NCBI GenBank assembly: GCA_047973165.1
Contig: JBKEBM010000085.1
Coordinates: 1 to 5,086 of the forward strand
DNA: 5,086 nucleotides
Reading direction: 5' to 3'
From: JBKEAD01 sp047973165
GTDB taxonomy: Bacteria > Verrucomicrobiota > Verrucomicrobiia > Chthoniobacterales > JBKEAD01
Position 1 is the stretch's first letter. Every line of letters starts with the position of its first letter. Below, piece by piece: positions 1-5,086 of the stretch. The translations under genes were made by a program, and so were the position numbers. The notes beneath the pieces are model-generated. The model was not told where the DNA came from and did no database searches. It was given only the letters and a program-made list of their open reading frames with translations.

Positions 1-141
1 GAGGGCATCACACCAATCCGCCGCTGGGGACAGCCGCAGGATGTTGGCAGAGCAGTCGCGACAATCTGTGCCGGAGATTTTCCCTACAGCACGGGCGAGG
101 TCTTCAACGTGGACGGCGGCTTCCACCTGAAAACATTGTAG
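1..141 (+). CDS. Short-chain dehydrogenase/reductase (FabG-like), C-terminal end only
   Basis: Frame 1 is open from the window edge to TAG at 139-141 and gives 46 residues. The segment PIRRWGQPQDVGRAVA (residues 5-20) is the classical SDR C-terminal helix motif (P-x-x-R-x-G-x-P-x-D-V). STGEVFNVDGG (30-40) matches the family's (I/S)TGxxxxVDGG strand near the C-terminus. SDRs of this type are cytoplasmic NAD(P)-dependent oxidoreductases of about 250 residues. The Rossmann glycine motif and the catalytic Ser-Tyr-Lys lie outside the window, so the substrate cannot be told; 3-oxoacyl-ACP reductase and sugar or uronate dehydrogenases share this tail. The frame is intact to the stop. It converges on the GH16 remnant with only 4 bp between the two stop codons. 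Confidence 0.9.
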   Translation, partial: EGITPIRRWGQPQDVGRAVATICAGDFPYSTGEVFNVDGGFHLKTL

Positions 142-145
142 ACCC

Positions 146-469
146 TTATTTTTTGACAAGCTTTGGAGCTTCAGGCCCGGGGGTTACGCCCTCGGGGAGC
201 TTGTAACCATCGGCGCCGGAAGCCAGGTCCCGCCGCTGCCAGGCGCGAACATAATCAATCACAAAGTCGTCCGGCAGCATGGAAGCATCAATGGCATTGT
301 TATCCCAGCCACCGCTGACATTTGTAAACATAATGTTGGAGGGAACATTTGACATTCTGGAGGTTTCCCGGCGGGCAACTTCCTGGCCGTTCGCGTAGAT
401 GACTGCGAGGCCGGGCAGCCACAGAAGACCGGATGTCACATAGCCCTCCTTGAGAAACAGAGTGTCAGG
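146..469 (-). pseudogene. C-terminal remnant of a GH16/concanavalin-A-like glycosidase, 5' part missing
   Basis: The minus-strand frame is open from 469 (just after an in-frame TAA at 470-472) to a TAA at 146-148, about 107 codons. The translation carries GLLWLPGLAVIYANGQEVAR, which resembles the GH16/laminarinase-type strand 'YGLLWxPGxxxxYxxGxEV', and then LPDDFVIDYVRAWQR, the terminal GH16 strand motif (LPxxFxVDYVRVW). GH16 enzymes are usually 250-300 residues or more and secreted, cleaving beta-glucans or galactans. The catalytic E-x-D-x-x-E segment and any signal peptide would lie upstream and are absent. GH16-like residues (EGYVTSGLLW) continue upstream of the GTG at 439, so the GTG is not the ancestral start; homology fades near 460-469. 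The lost half is not found between the transposase and the next gene either, which points to deletion or rearrangement rather than simple interruption. A residual expressed lectin-like peptide of 97 residues from the GTG is possible but unlikely. Confidence 0.72.
437..451 (-). promoter_or_regulatory. Shine-Dalgarno-like AAGGAGG before a GTG inside the GH16 remnant
   Basis: On the minus strand AAGGAGG (445-451) lies five bases before GTG (437-439). It is a near-perfect ribosome binding site with good spacing, and would start a 97-residue product. However, the codons it covers (Lys-Glu-Gly-Tyr) appear to belong to the old GH16 reading frame, so the match may be accidental. It matters only because it could permit translation of the remnant. 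Confidence 0.3.
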
Positions 470-514
470 TTAAAATCAGTTGACAAAGATTGAGTTTTTG
501 GTGAGTGTTTTGGA
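470..514. other. Junction between the GH16 remnant and the transposase; possible -35 box
   Basis: This 45-bp spacer separates the last codon with GH16 character from the transposase ATG. It contains TTGACA at 480-485, an exact sigma-70 -35 consensus on the plus strand, but there is no acceptable -10 hexamer 16-18 bp downstream (the bases are of the GAGTGT/AGTGTT type). No clear ribosome binding site precedes ATG 515; only GGA is present, directly before the codon. I see no inverted repeats shared with the other flank of the transposase (1592-1653). Confidence 0.3.
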
Positions 515-1591
515 ATGAGGCAATTACGACTACTTTTACATCGGCGTGACGATGATGTTTCTGATGGTTATCAGCCCGATGCTTATTATCACTGTATTTC
601 TCGCGTGATCGAGAAGCGTTTCATCCTTGGGGATGAGGAGAAGGCTTATTTTTATGCTCTAATGCGGCGGCTGGAACGCTTTATGGGCGTTGAAATTGTT
701 ACTTATTGCCTGATGTCAAATCACTTTCACCTCTTGCTTCGCGTTCCGGCTCCCGGGAAGTTGGCTCCGCTTTCGATGTCGGAGTTGGAAAGGGAGTTGA
801 AGCTTTTGCATTGTGTTGGTGAGGGTGAAACCTCGGCTGCTTTGCAGGAAATAGAACGTGCCCGGTCTTCGGGGAGTTCGACCTGGGAGAAGGATTTGCT
901 TGCTCGTTATGAGGCCAGGCGTGGAGATTTGTCTCGGTTTATGAAGGAGCTCAAACAGCGATTTTCTTTGTGGTATAATCAGCGTGAGAGGAGGCGAGGA
1001 CCACTTTGGGAGGATAGGTTTAAGAGCGTGTTGGTGGAGGGGTCCGAAGAGGCTCTAATGGCGGTTGGGGCATATATAGAATTGAACCCTGTGCGAGCGG
1101 GATTGGCTGAGGATCCAAAGGATTACCGCTGGTGTGGGTATGCGGAGGCGGTTGCCGGAGGGGCATTGGCGCGAAAGGGGCTATGCCGTTTGCTGGATCA
1201 GACTTCTTTGGAAATACAAGGTGGGACAAACCGGACGGTGAATTGGAAAGGCGTATCGCGGAGGTATCGGTGCTTGTTATTTGAGCATGGGGAGAAACGG
1301 AGTTATGAGGAAGGGGATGTGCGAGAGAAACGGCACGGAATTTCTGCGGAGAAGGTTGAGGAAGTGATTGCGAGTGGAGGGAAGCTGAGTTTGGCAGAGG
1401 TTTTGAGGTGTCGAGTGAGGTATTTTTGTGATGGGACGATTTTGGGGAGGAAGGCGTTTGTGGAGAAAATATTTGAGGCGAATAAGGATCGTTATGGTTC
1501 GAAAAGGAAGACGGGAGCACATGCTATGCGTGGAGCCGATTGGGGAAAATTACGAACTTTGCGGGATTTGCGGAAAGAGGTAATTGGGTGA
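515..1591 (+). CDS. REP-associated tyrosine transposase (RAYT, Y1/HUH family)
   Basis: This is an intact 358-residue ORF from ATG 515 to TGA 1589-1591. The N-terminal Y1_Tnp fold begins at PDAYYHCISRVIEKR (residues 21-35). The metal-binding HUH motif is H70-F71-H72 in SNHFHLLLRVP. The helix AYIELNPVRAGL (186-197) corresponds to the YIxxNPVxxG helix of RAYTs, making Y187 the candidate nucleophile. RFSLWYNQRERRRGPLWEDRFKS lies between these (149-171), written here as positions only beyond its ends; its G-P-L-W-x-x-R-F core is typical. About 60 charged residues (80-140) are inserted between the HUH strand and that region, and a C-terminal domain of about 140 residues ends in RCRVRYFCDGTILG (298-311) and RTLRDLR (347-353). 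E. coli RAYT is only about 165 residues, so this is the long subgroup. RAYTs are single-strand DNA endonucleases that act on short hairpin repeats. No paralogous hairpins flank the gene closely; the foldback repeats near 4465-4918 are the only candidates in view. Confidence 0.92.
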   Translation: MRQLRLLLHRRDDDVSDGYQPDAYYHCISRVIEKRFILGDEEKAYFYALMRRLERFMGVEIVTYCLMSNHFHLLLRVPAPGKLAPLSMSELERELKLLHCVGEGETSAALQEIERARSSGSSTWEKDLLARYEARRGDLSRFMKELKQRFSLWYNQRERRRGPLWEDRFKSVLVEGSEEALMAVGAYIELNPVRAGLAEDPKDYRWCGYAEAVAGGALARKGLCRLLDQTSLEIQGGTNRTVNWKGVSRRYRCLLFEHGEKRSYEEGDVREKRHGISAEKVEEVIASGGKLSLAEVLRCRVRYFCDGTILGRKAFVEKIFEANKDRYGSKRKTGAHAMRGADWGKLRTLRDLRKEVIG

Positions 1592-1653
1592 GAGGCCAGG
1601 AGAGAATTTTCGTATGTATTTTGAAAGGCAGAGACAGACTGTTATAGAAAAAA

Positions 1654-4296
1654 TCAAAAATCTTTTTCGATTAGGTCGGCGATGAGGGAGGTCCAGCCGG
1701 TTTGGTGGCTTGCTCCGCAGCCTCGTCCGGTTTCTGCATCGAAATATTCGTAAAATAATAGCAGGTTTTTCCATGCGGGATCGTCGGTGTAGGCTGCTGC
1801 GTCGCCGTGACAGGGGCGACGGCCATCAGCGTTTTTGACGAAGAGAGATTCGATGCGTTTGGCGAGATTATCGGCTGCGGTTTTGAGAGTTACCCAATTG
1901 TCGGAGCGCGTGGGGAATTCGACTTTGAAGTCGCTGCCAAAATGCCCATAAAAAGTTCGCAGTGAGGCTACGATCAGAAAATTAATGGGAATCCAGATCG
2001 GACCACGCCAGTTAGAGTTTCCCCCAAACATGCGGGTTATGCCCTCGGCTGGTTCGTAATCGACGGAGTAAGTCTGACCGTTGACCTGGCATTCGAAGGG
2101 TGACTTTTCATGAAATTTTGAGACTGAACGAATGCCAAATTCGGAAAGAAATTCTTCTTCGTCGAACATTTTTTCCAGGAGGCGTTTGAGTTGATCCTGG
2201 GTTGTTATGGCGAGCAGACGGTGGTTTTTATCAAGTGCTGAGTTTCCCTCCAGGACGTGCTTTGAAAGGACAGGGTGATTTTTTAAAAACCATCTGAGCC
2301 GATTCCGGAAGTTGGGCATATTTTCAGTAAGTCTGACCGGGAGGGTGACCGAAGCGAATAAGGGAATGAAACCGACGATGGAGCGTATGCGCATCGGTTC
2401 GTGTTTCCCGTCAACCTCCAGCATGTCATAGTAAAAACCATCCTCTTCGTTCCATAAACCGGAGCCGCAAAATTCGTTGATCGCATTTACGATACGCACG
2501 AAATGCTCAAAAAATTTCGATGCCAGGTCTTCATAAACGGAGTTTTCCTGTGCGAGTTCCAGTGCGATGCTCAGCATTTGGACACTGTAAAATGCCATCC
2601 ATGCCGTTCCGTCTGCCTGTTTCAGTGTGCCGCCTGTCGGTAGGGGGCGAGAGCGATCAAAGACTCCGATGTTGTCGAGCCCCAGGAACCCACCGGCGAA
2701 AAGGTTGTTGCCGTCGATATCTTTGCGGTTAACCCACCAGGTAAAATTCAGGAGTAATTTCTGAAAAGCACTTTCGAGAAAACAGCGATCCGGCTTTCCC
2801 TGTAAAATTGATTTTTTGTAAACCTGCAGAACAGCCCAGACGTGCACGGGCGGATTCACATCAGAAAAATTCCACTCGTAGGCCGGTAACTGTCCGTTTG
2901 GGTGCATATACCATTCGCGAAGCAAAAGGGAGAGTTGCGCTTGTGCAAAATCGGGATCGATGCGGGCCATCGCCACCATGTGAAAGGCCAGGTCCCAGGA
3001 GCAGTAATACGGGTATTCCCATTTATCAGGCATTGAGAGAATGTTGCGGTTAAAGAGGTTCGACCAGTCTGCATTGCGGTCGGCATGTCCGGGCGGAGGC
3101 GGTGGGGATGTGCTGTCTCCTTCGCTCCATTCTTTGAAAACAAAATTATAAAACTGTTTTGACCAGAGGAGTCCGGCCAGGGCCTGGCGTTGAATGGAGC
3201 GTTGTTCCGGCGTGTTTGTCTCTGACAGACGGTGTGAATAGAAAGTGTCGGCCTCGTGTTTGCGAAAGTTTAATATTTCATTTGGTGAGAGTCGATTGGT
3301 CGGAGTGCTTTCATTTTTTAGGCGAAAAGTCAGTGTTTTTGTTTCGGCGGACTGGAGGGAAAGTCTGTAATGCAGAGCTGCTTTACTGCCGTGTTTTTGC
3401 GGGTTTACAGCAGTTTTTTCTCCATGAACCAGGTAGCGATGAAAGGCGTCTTTTACCCAGGGTTGTTCGTTGGGAGTTTTAAAAAGCACCTCGGTATTGC
3501 TTTCGTTTTCGGTAAAAAGAGCCTCCGGATTTCCCTCATATGTCAGCAGATAATTTCCCATTTGCTTGTGGCTTGCACGGAGTTGCAAAGGTTTTTGCGG
3601 ATCACAAAAAATCTCCGGACGTTCCGTGCACTCCTCGTGAATTTTTCCCCAGGCCCAGGTGTTGCGAAACCACAGGGTCGGCAGCACATGCAGTGTTGCG
3701 GGTTCCGGGCCGCGGTTGCTGATATGAACCTGGATGATGAGGTCTTCAACGTCGGCTTTTGCATATTCGACTTCGATATCGAAGTAGCGGTTTTCGGAAA
3801 AAATACCGGTGTCGATTAACTCGTATTCTTTTTGCGAACACGAACGCCGAGCGTTTTCCTGAAGCAACTCTTCGTAAGGAAAAGCACCCTGCGAATACTT
3901 GTAAAGTGCCCGTGCGTAAGAATGTGTCGGTGTCGCGTCGAGATAGTAATAAAGCTCTTTGACATCCTCACCGTGGTTTCCTTGCGGACCTGCAAGACCA
4001 AACAAACGTTCTTTTAAAAACGGATCATGCTCGTTCCAGAAGCACCACGCGAAGCATAAGCGTCCGTAACGATCTGAAATTCCCAGGAGTCCATCCTCAC
4101 CCCAGCGATACGCGCGGCTTCGCGCATCATCGTGAGAAAAATATGTCCAGGGATTGCTGTCGTTGGAGTAATCCTCTCGCACCGTTCCCCATTGTCTTTC
4201 GGAGAGATAAGTTCCCCAGAATGCCCAGTATTTTTCTCGGGTGGCATTTTCGTTGAGACGCCGGGATTCTGAATCGCTGTGCAGAGGAGAAGTCAT
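1654..4296 (-). CDS. GH63-type (MGH1-like) glucosidase, 880 residues
   Basis: This complete ORF runs from ATG (4294-4296) to TGA (1654-1656). The N-terminal half (about 1-330) is the beta-rich domain of this bacterial family, starting with EKYWAFWGTYLSERQWGTVR (21-40). The C-terminal part (about 365-880) is the (alpha/alpha)6 barrel, with SMPDKWEYPYYCSWDLAFH (421-439), YEWNFSDVNPPVHVWAV (473-489), GGNSNWRGPIWIP (758-770) and GASHQTGWT (861-869), all hallmarks of bacterial proteins annotated as glucosidase or mannosyl-oligosaccharide glucosidase-like. The length fits the family (about 880-900). D479 is my candidate general acid by position in the YEWNFSD segment; the general base, probably a Glu between about 735 and 751, cannot be fixed by eye. 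No signal peptide is visible, so it is probably cytoplasmic, acting on alpha-glucosides or glycosylglycerate-type substrates; the specificity is unknown. A proline run (398-402) lies in a variable linker. No Shine-Dalgarno sequence precedes the start; the leader is A-rich (CAAAATACTC). Confidence 0.9.
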   Translation of the reverse strand: MTSPLHSDSESRRLNENATREKYWAFWGTYLSERQWGTVREDYSNDSNPWTYFSHDDARSRAYRWGEDGLLGISDRYGRLCFAWCFWNEHDPFLKERLFGLAGPQGNHGEDVKELYYYLDATPTHSYARALYKYSQGAFPYEELLQENARRSCSQKEYELIDTGIFSENRYFDIEVEYAKADVEDLIIQVHISNRGPEPATLHVLPTLWFRNTWAWGKIHEECTERPEIFCDPQKPLQLRASHKQMGNYLLTYEGNPEALFTENESNTEVLFKTPNEQPWVKDAFHRYLVHGEKTAVNPQKHGSKAALHYRLSLQSAETKTLTFRLKNESTPTNRLSPNEILNFRKHEADTFYSHRLSETNTPEQRSIQRQALAGLLWSKQFYNFVFKEWSEGDSTSPPPPPGHADRNADWSNLFNRNILSMPDKWEYPYYCSWDLAFHMVAMARIDPDFAQAQLSLLLREWYMHPNGQLPAYEWNFSDVNPPVHVWAVLQVYKKSILQGKPDRCFLESAFQKLLLNFTWWVNRKDIDGNNLFAGGFLGLDNIGVFDRSRPLPTGGTLKQADGTAWMAFYSVQMLSIALELAQENSVYEDLASKFFEHFVRIVNAINEFCGSGLWNEEDGFYYDMLEVDGKHEPMRIRSIVGFIPLFASVTLPVRLTENMPNFRNRLRWFLKNHPVLSKHVLEGNSALDKNHRLLAITTQDQLKRLLEKMFDEEEFLSEFGIRSVSKFHEKSPFECQVNGQTYSVDYEPAEGITRMFGGNSNWRGPIWIPINFLIVASLRTFYGHFGSDFKVEFPTRSDNWVTLKTAADNLAKRIESLFVKNADGRRPCHGDAAAYTDDPAWKNLLLFYEYFDAETGRGCGASHQTGWTSLIADLIEKDF

Positions 4297-4462
4297 GAGT
4301 ATTTTGTTTGTGAATTGCAGGAGGGCAGGATTTTATTAAGAACAAGTTAGTGTGTTGCTGAAAAGAATTTTTGCATGCGGGTTACCGCTCAATTCCGCTT
4401 CGCTAATACATCTCGTGTGTTAATCCGGGTAAATGAAGTTGCTTTAAATCTCTTTTAGGGCT
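4297..4462. other. Intergenic region upstream of the glucosidase, no gene seen
   Basis: This 166-bp AT-rich stretch is the leader of the minus-strand glucosidase. I find no convincing ORF. On the minus strand a TTAATAAAAT segment (about 4333-4342) could serve as a -10 region, but no matching -35 is evident. A small GCGG-gtta-CCGC inverted repeat lies at about 4378-4389. Nothing here supports a named operator or riboswitch. Confidence 0.35.
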
Positions 4463-4487
4463 CACCCGGAAACCTCATTTCCAGCAC

Positions 4488-4552
4488 CAGACCGCAGGCC
4501 AAGGCGTGAGAGTGGAAAGAGGACTAACGTATTTTAAGTTAGTCGGGAGCAC
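4488..4552. other. 65-bp insertion in repeat copy A, flanked by GCAC
   Basis: Copy B reads CAGTAC directly followed by AGAG, whereas copy A reads CAGCAC, then 65 extra bases, then AGAG. The four bases GCAC occur at 4484-4487 and again at 4549-4552, so the extra block is bounded by a 4-bp direct repeat like a target-site duplication. The block has no coding capacity and holds the inverted repeat at 4523-4543. The opposite polarity (loss from copy B by slippage between short repeats) would give the same picture, although copy B has GTAC, not GCAC. Confidence 0.6.
4523..4543. repeat. Inverted repeat ACTAAC / GTTAGT
   Basis: ACTAAC (4523-4528) and GTTAGT (4538-4543) form a perfect 6-bp stem with a 9-base AT-rich loop inside the 65-bp insertion. 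It is not followed by a T-run, so it is not a typical intrinsic terminator. It could be a small end structure of the inserted block or a protein-binding palindrome. Confidence 0.45.
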
Positions 4553-4570
4553 AGAGTTGTTCGAAACCCC

Positions 4571-4634
4571 GGAGACGGCGTTGAAAAGATACCCATTGGG
4601 ACAAGGCCAGCGGCTATCTTTTCGCCTTATCTCC
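4571..4634. other. Conserved core stem-loop of the repeat (copy A)
   Basis: Three nested complementary pairs build one long stem: GGAGA (4571-4575) with TCTCC (4630-4634), GGCG (4577-4580) with CGCC (4623-4626), and AAAAGATA (4584-4591) with TATCTTTT (4615-4622). That is 17 base pairs with small internal loops around a 23-base loop. In copy B the outer two pairs are kept exactly (4813-4817 with 4872-4876, 4819-4822 with 4865-4868), but the inner 8-bp pair is eroded (AAAAGATG against TACCTATA). In copy A the loop also holds GGCCAG (4605-4610), complementary to CTGGCC (4645-4650) beyond the stem, which would be a pseudoknot if the unit is transcribed. Confidence 0.65.
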
Positions 4635-4710
4635 AAAATTTTGTCTGGCCTCTCTGCCGAAAAGCAGGTTTTCCGGATGTGTACTTTATACAGGCTGGAA
4701 TATATCGCTA

Positions 4711-4740
4711 TTGACTGGAAAACATACCCTAAGTGAGAAT
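4711..4740 (+). promoter_or_regulatory. Weak sigma-70-like promoter candidate upstream of repeat copy B and modA
   Basis: TTGACT (4711-4716, 5 of 6 to consensus) is separated by 18 bp from GAGAAT (4735-4740, 4 of 6 to TATAAT). It lies in the 95-bp spacer between the two repeat copies and points toward modA. If used, copy B would make up most of the modA 5' leader. The match is not strong enough to be more than a candidate. Confidence 0.22.
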
Positions 4741-4771
4741 GCTGTTTCTAAGTTTACTTATGAAGAATACA

Positions 4772-4918
4772 CCCGGAAACCTCATTTTCAGTACAGAGTT
4801 GTTCAAAATCCCGGAGACGGCGAAGAAAAGATGCCCGATGGGACAAGACCAGCGGCTACCTATACGCCTTATCTCCAAAATATTGTCTGGCCTCTCTGCC
4901 GAAAAGCAGGTTTTCGGG
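4772..4918. repeat. Foldback (MITE-like) repeat, copy B, uninterrupted 147 bp
   Basis: This is the complete copy. Its first 21 bases (4772-4792, beginning CCCGGAAACCTCATTTTC) and the reverse complement of its last 21 (4918 back to 4898, beginning CCCGAAAACCTGCTTTTC) agree at 16 of 21 positions, so they act as imperfect terminal inverted repeats. The palindromy continues inward: CAGAG (4794-4798) with CTCTG (4894-4898), GGAGA with TCTCC, and GGCG with CGCC. I see no clear target-site duplication around it. The right end lies three bases before the ATG of modA, so any ribosome binding site for that gene must come from the repeat; only a poor AGG at 4908-4910 is available. Confidence 0.8.
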
Positions 4919-4921
4919 TCC

Positions 4922-5086
4922 ATGAAACCAATTATTCCCCAGATACTGATAGCGATTTGTATCTCAATCATCTAATCTGCCTGCAGTGGTGATCGTCAGG
5001 AGAGGAAAACGCTGACCTTGTTTGTGGCGGCCAGCCTGACTGATGTTATCCAGGAAGTTACTGCTGAGTTTGAAAAAAATCACTCC
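4922..5086 (+). pseudogene. modA: modA, molybdate ABC transporter substrate-binding lipoprotein; 5' end only, with in-frame TAA in the signal peptide
   Basis: From ATG 4922 the frame reads MKPIIPQILIAICISII, then TAA (4973-4975), then SACSGDRQERK and LTLFVAASLTDVIQEVTAEF, and runs off the window. LTLFVAASLTDVxxExxxxFE is the unmistakable N-terminus of mature ModA (consensus LTVFAAASLTDAxxEIAxxFE), which binds molybdate or tungstate and hands it to ModBC. A lysine, a hydrophobic core and Ser-Ala-Cys form a type II signal peptide; the TAA sits exactly where the lipobox Leu is expected, so TTA to TAA is the simplest change. Both sides are in the same frame, so no frameshift is needed. No ATG follows the stop in view. 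A restart at CTG 5012 or TTG 5018 after GGAGAGG (about 4999-5005) would lack any export signal. It is probably inactivated; a sequencing error or readthrough are alternatives. Confidence 0.82.

Larger units (their letters stand above)
4465..4676. repeat. Foldback (MITE-like) repeat, copy A, interrupted by a 65-bp insertion
   Basis: Two blocks match copy B (4772-4918): 4463-4484 against 4770-4791 with 1 mismatch in 22, and 4551-4673 against 4793-4915 with 12 mismatches in 123 (about 90% identity). Removing 65 bp (4488-4552) makes the two copies collinear at about 147 bp. The ends are inverted: CCCGGAAACCT on the left and, on the opposite strand from the right, CCGGAAAACCT. Inside are further inverted pairs: CAGAG (4552-4556) with CTCTG (4652-4656), and the core stem at 4571-4634. 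Substitutions between copies show no third-codon bias in any frame, so the unit looks non-coding. It could be a non-autonomous mobile element, or a repeated structured RNA. Confidence 0.8.

Noticed and set aside
1020..1520. 166-residue minus-strand ORF rich in Pro and Ser opposite the transposase
   Set aside because: It arises from the purine-rich coding strand of the RAYT gene; its composition is typical of an antisense shadow.
1645..1671. Possible terminator between the convergent transposase and glucosidase genes (GAAAAA / TTTTTC)
   Set aside because: The pairing is nearly all A-T, overlaps the glucosidase stop codon and has no GC stem, so it does not qualify as an intrinsic terminator.
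3370..3819. 149-residue plus-strand ORF opposite the glucosidase
   Set aside because: It is a shadow of the GH63 coding frame, with low-complexity composition and no domain.
4506..4736. 76-residue plus-strand ORF spanning repeat copy A, similar in sequence to part of the ORF at 4733-4975
   Set aside because: The similarity is only the DNA repeat. Of 12 differences between the copies most change the amino acid in this frame, and other frames are no better, so there is no sign of selection on a protein.
4551..4918. Known riboswitch classes (cobalamin, glycine, TPP, Moco) in the repeats
   Set aside because: Short fragments such as GGAGACGGCG recall parts of such motifs, but none of the defining conserved cores as I know them is present in order; a covariance search would settle it.
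4729..4971. 80-residue minus-strand ORF across copy B
   Set aside because: It is antisense to the modA start and made mainly of the palindromic repeat; no ribosome binding site and no recognisable domain.
4711..4992. 93-residue plus-strand ORF across copy B, partly matching copy A in the same frame (RVVQNPGDGEEK-like)
   Set aside because: Only 2 of the codon differences are synonymous in this frame, it overlaps the start of modA in another frame, and no family is recognisable.
1..5086. CRISPR array, tRNA or rRNA genes
   Set aside because: No regularly spaced short repeats, cloverleaf or rRNA signature sequences were seen on either strand.

Overview
The window is a junction region of a bacterial chromosome with about 50% G+C and the standard bacterial code (TAG, TAA and TGA all end genes here). 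The long transposase with a C-terminal extension and the polysaccharide-related genes suggest the PVC group, most likely Verrucomicrobiota (Opitutae-like) or Lentisphaerota/Kiritimatiellota. This assignment is an inference from protein style, not a search result.

Left part (1-1591). The last 46 codons of a short-chain dehydrogenase/reductase end at 141. Four bases later, on the opposite strand, lies the C-terminal remnant of a GH16/concanavalin-A-like glycosidase (146-469), with no upstream half anywhere in the window. It abuts an intact REP-associated tyrosine transposase (RAYT, Y1/HUH family, 515-1591).

Middle part (1654-4296, minus strand). A complete 880-residue GH63-type (MGH1-like) glucosidase is convergent with the transposase, with 62 bp between the two stops.

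Right part (4297-5086). About 625 bp hold no convincing gene before the start of modA. This stretch contains two copies of an imperfectly palindromic (foldback) repeat about 147 bp long. The left copy carries a 65-bp insertion flanked by a 4-bp direct repeat (GCAC). The right copy ends three bases before the ATG of a gene that is clearly modA, the molybdate-binding lipoprotein of an ABC transporter. That modA has an in-frame TAA inside its signal peptide, immediately before the Ser-Ala-Cys of the lipobox, so as written it is a nonsense-mutated gene. It runs off the window end.

The genes do not form one pathway. The SDR, GH16 remnant and GH63 glucosidase fit carbohydrate metabolism; the RAYT, the foldback repeats, the gene remnant and the broken modA mark a rearranged, decaying segment. 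The items most worth following are the paired foldback repeat with its conserved stem, and its position directly against the broken modA.
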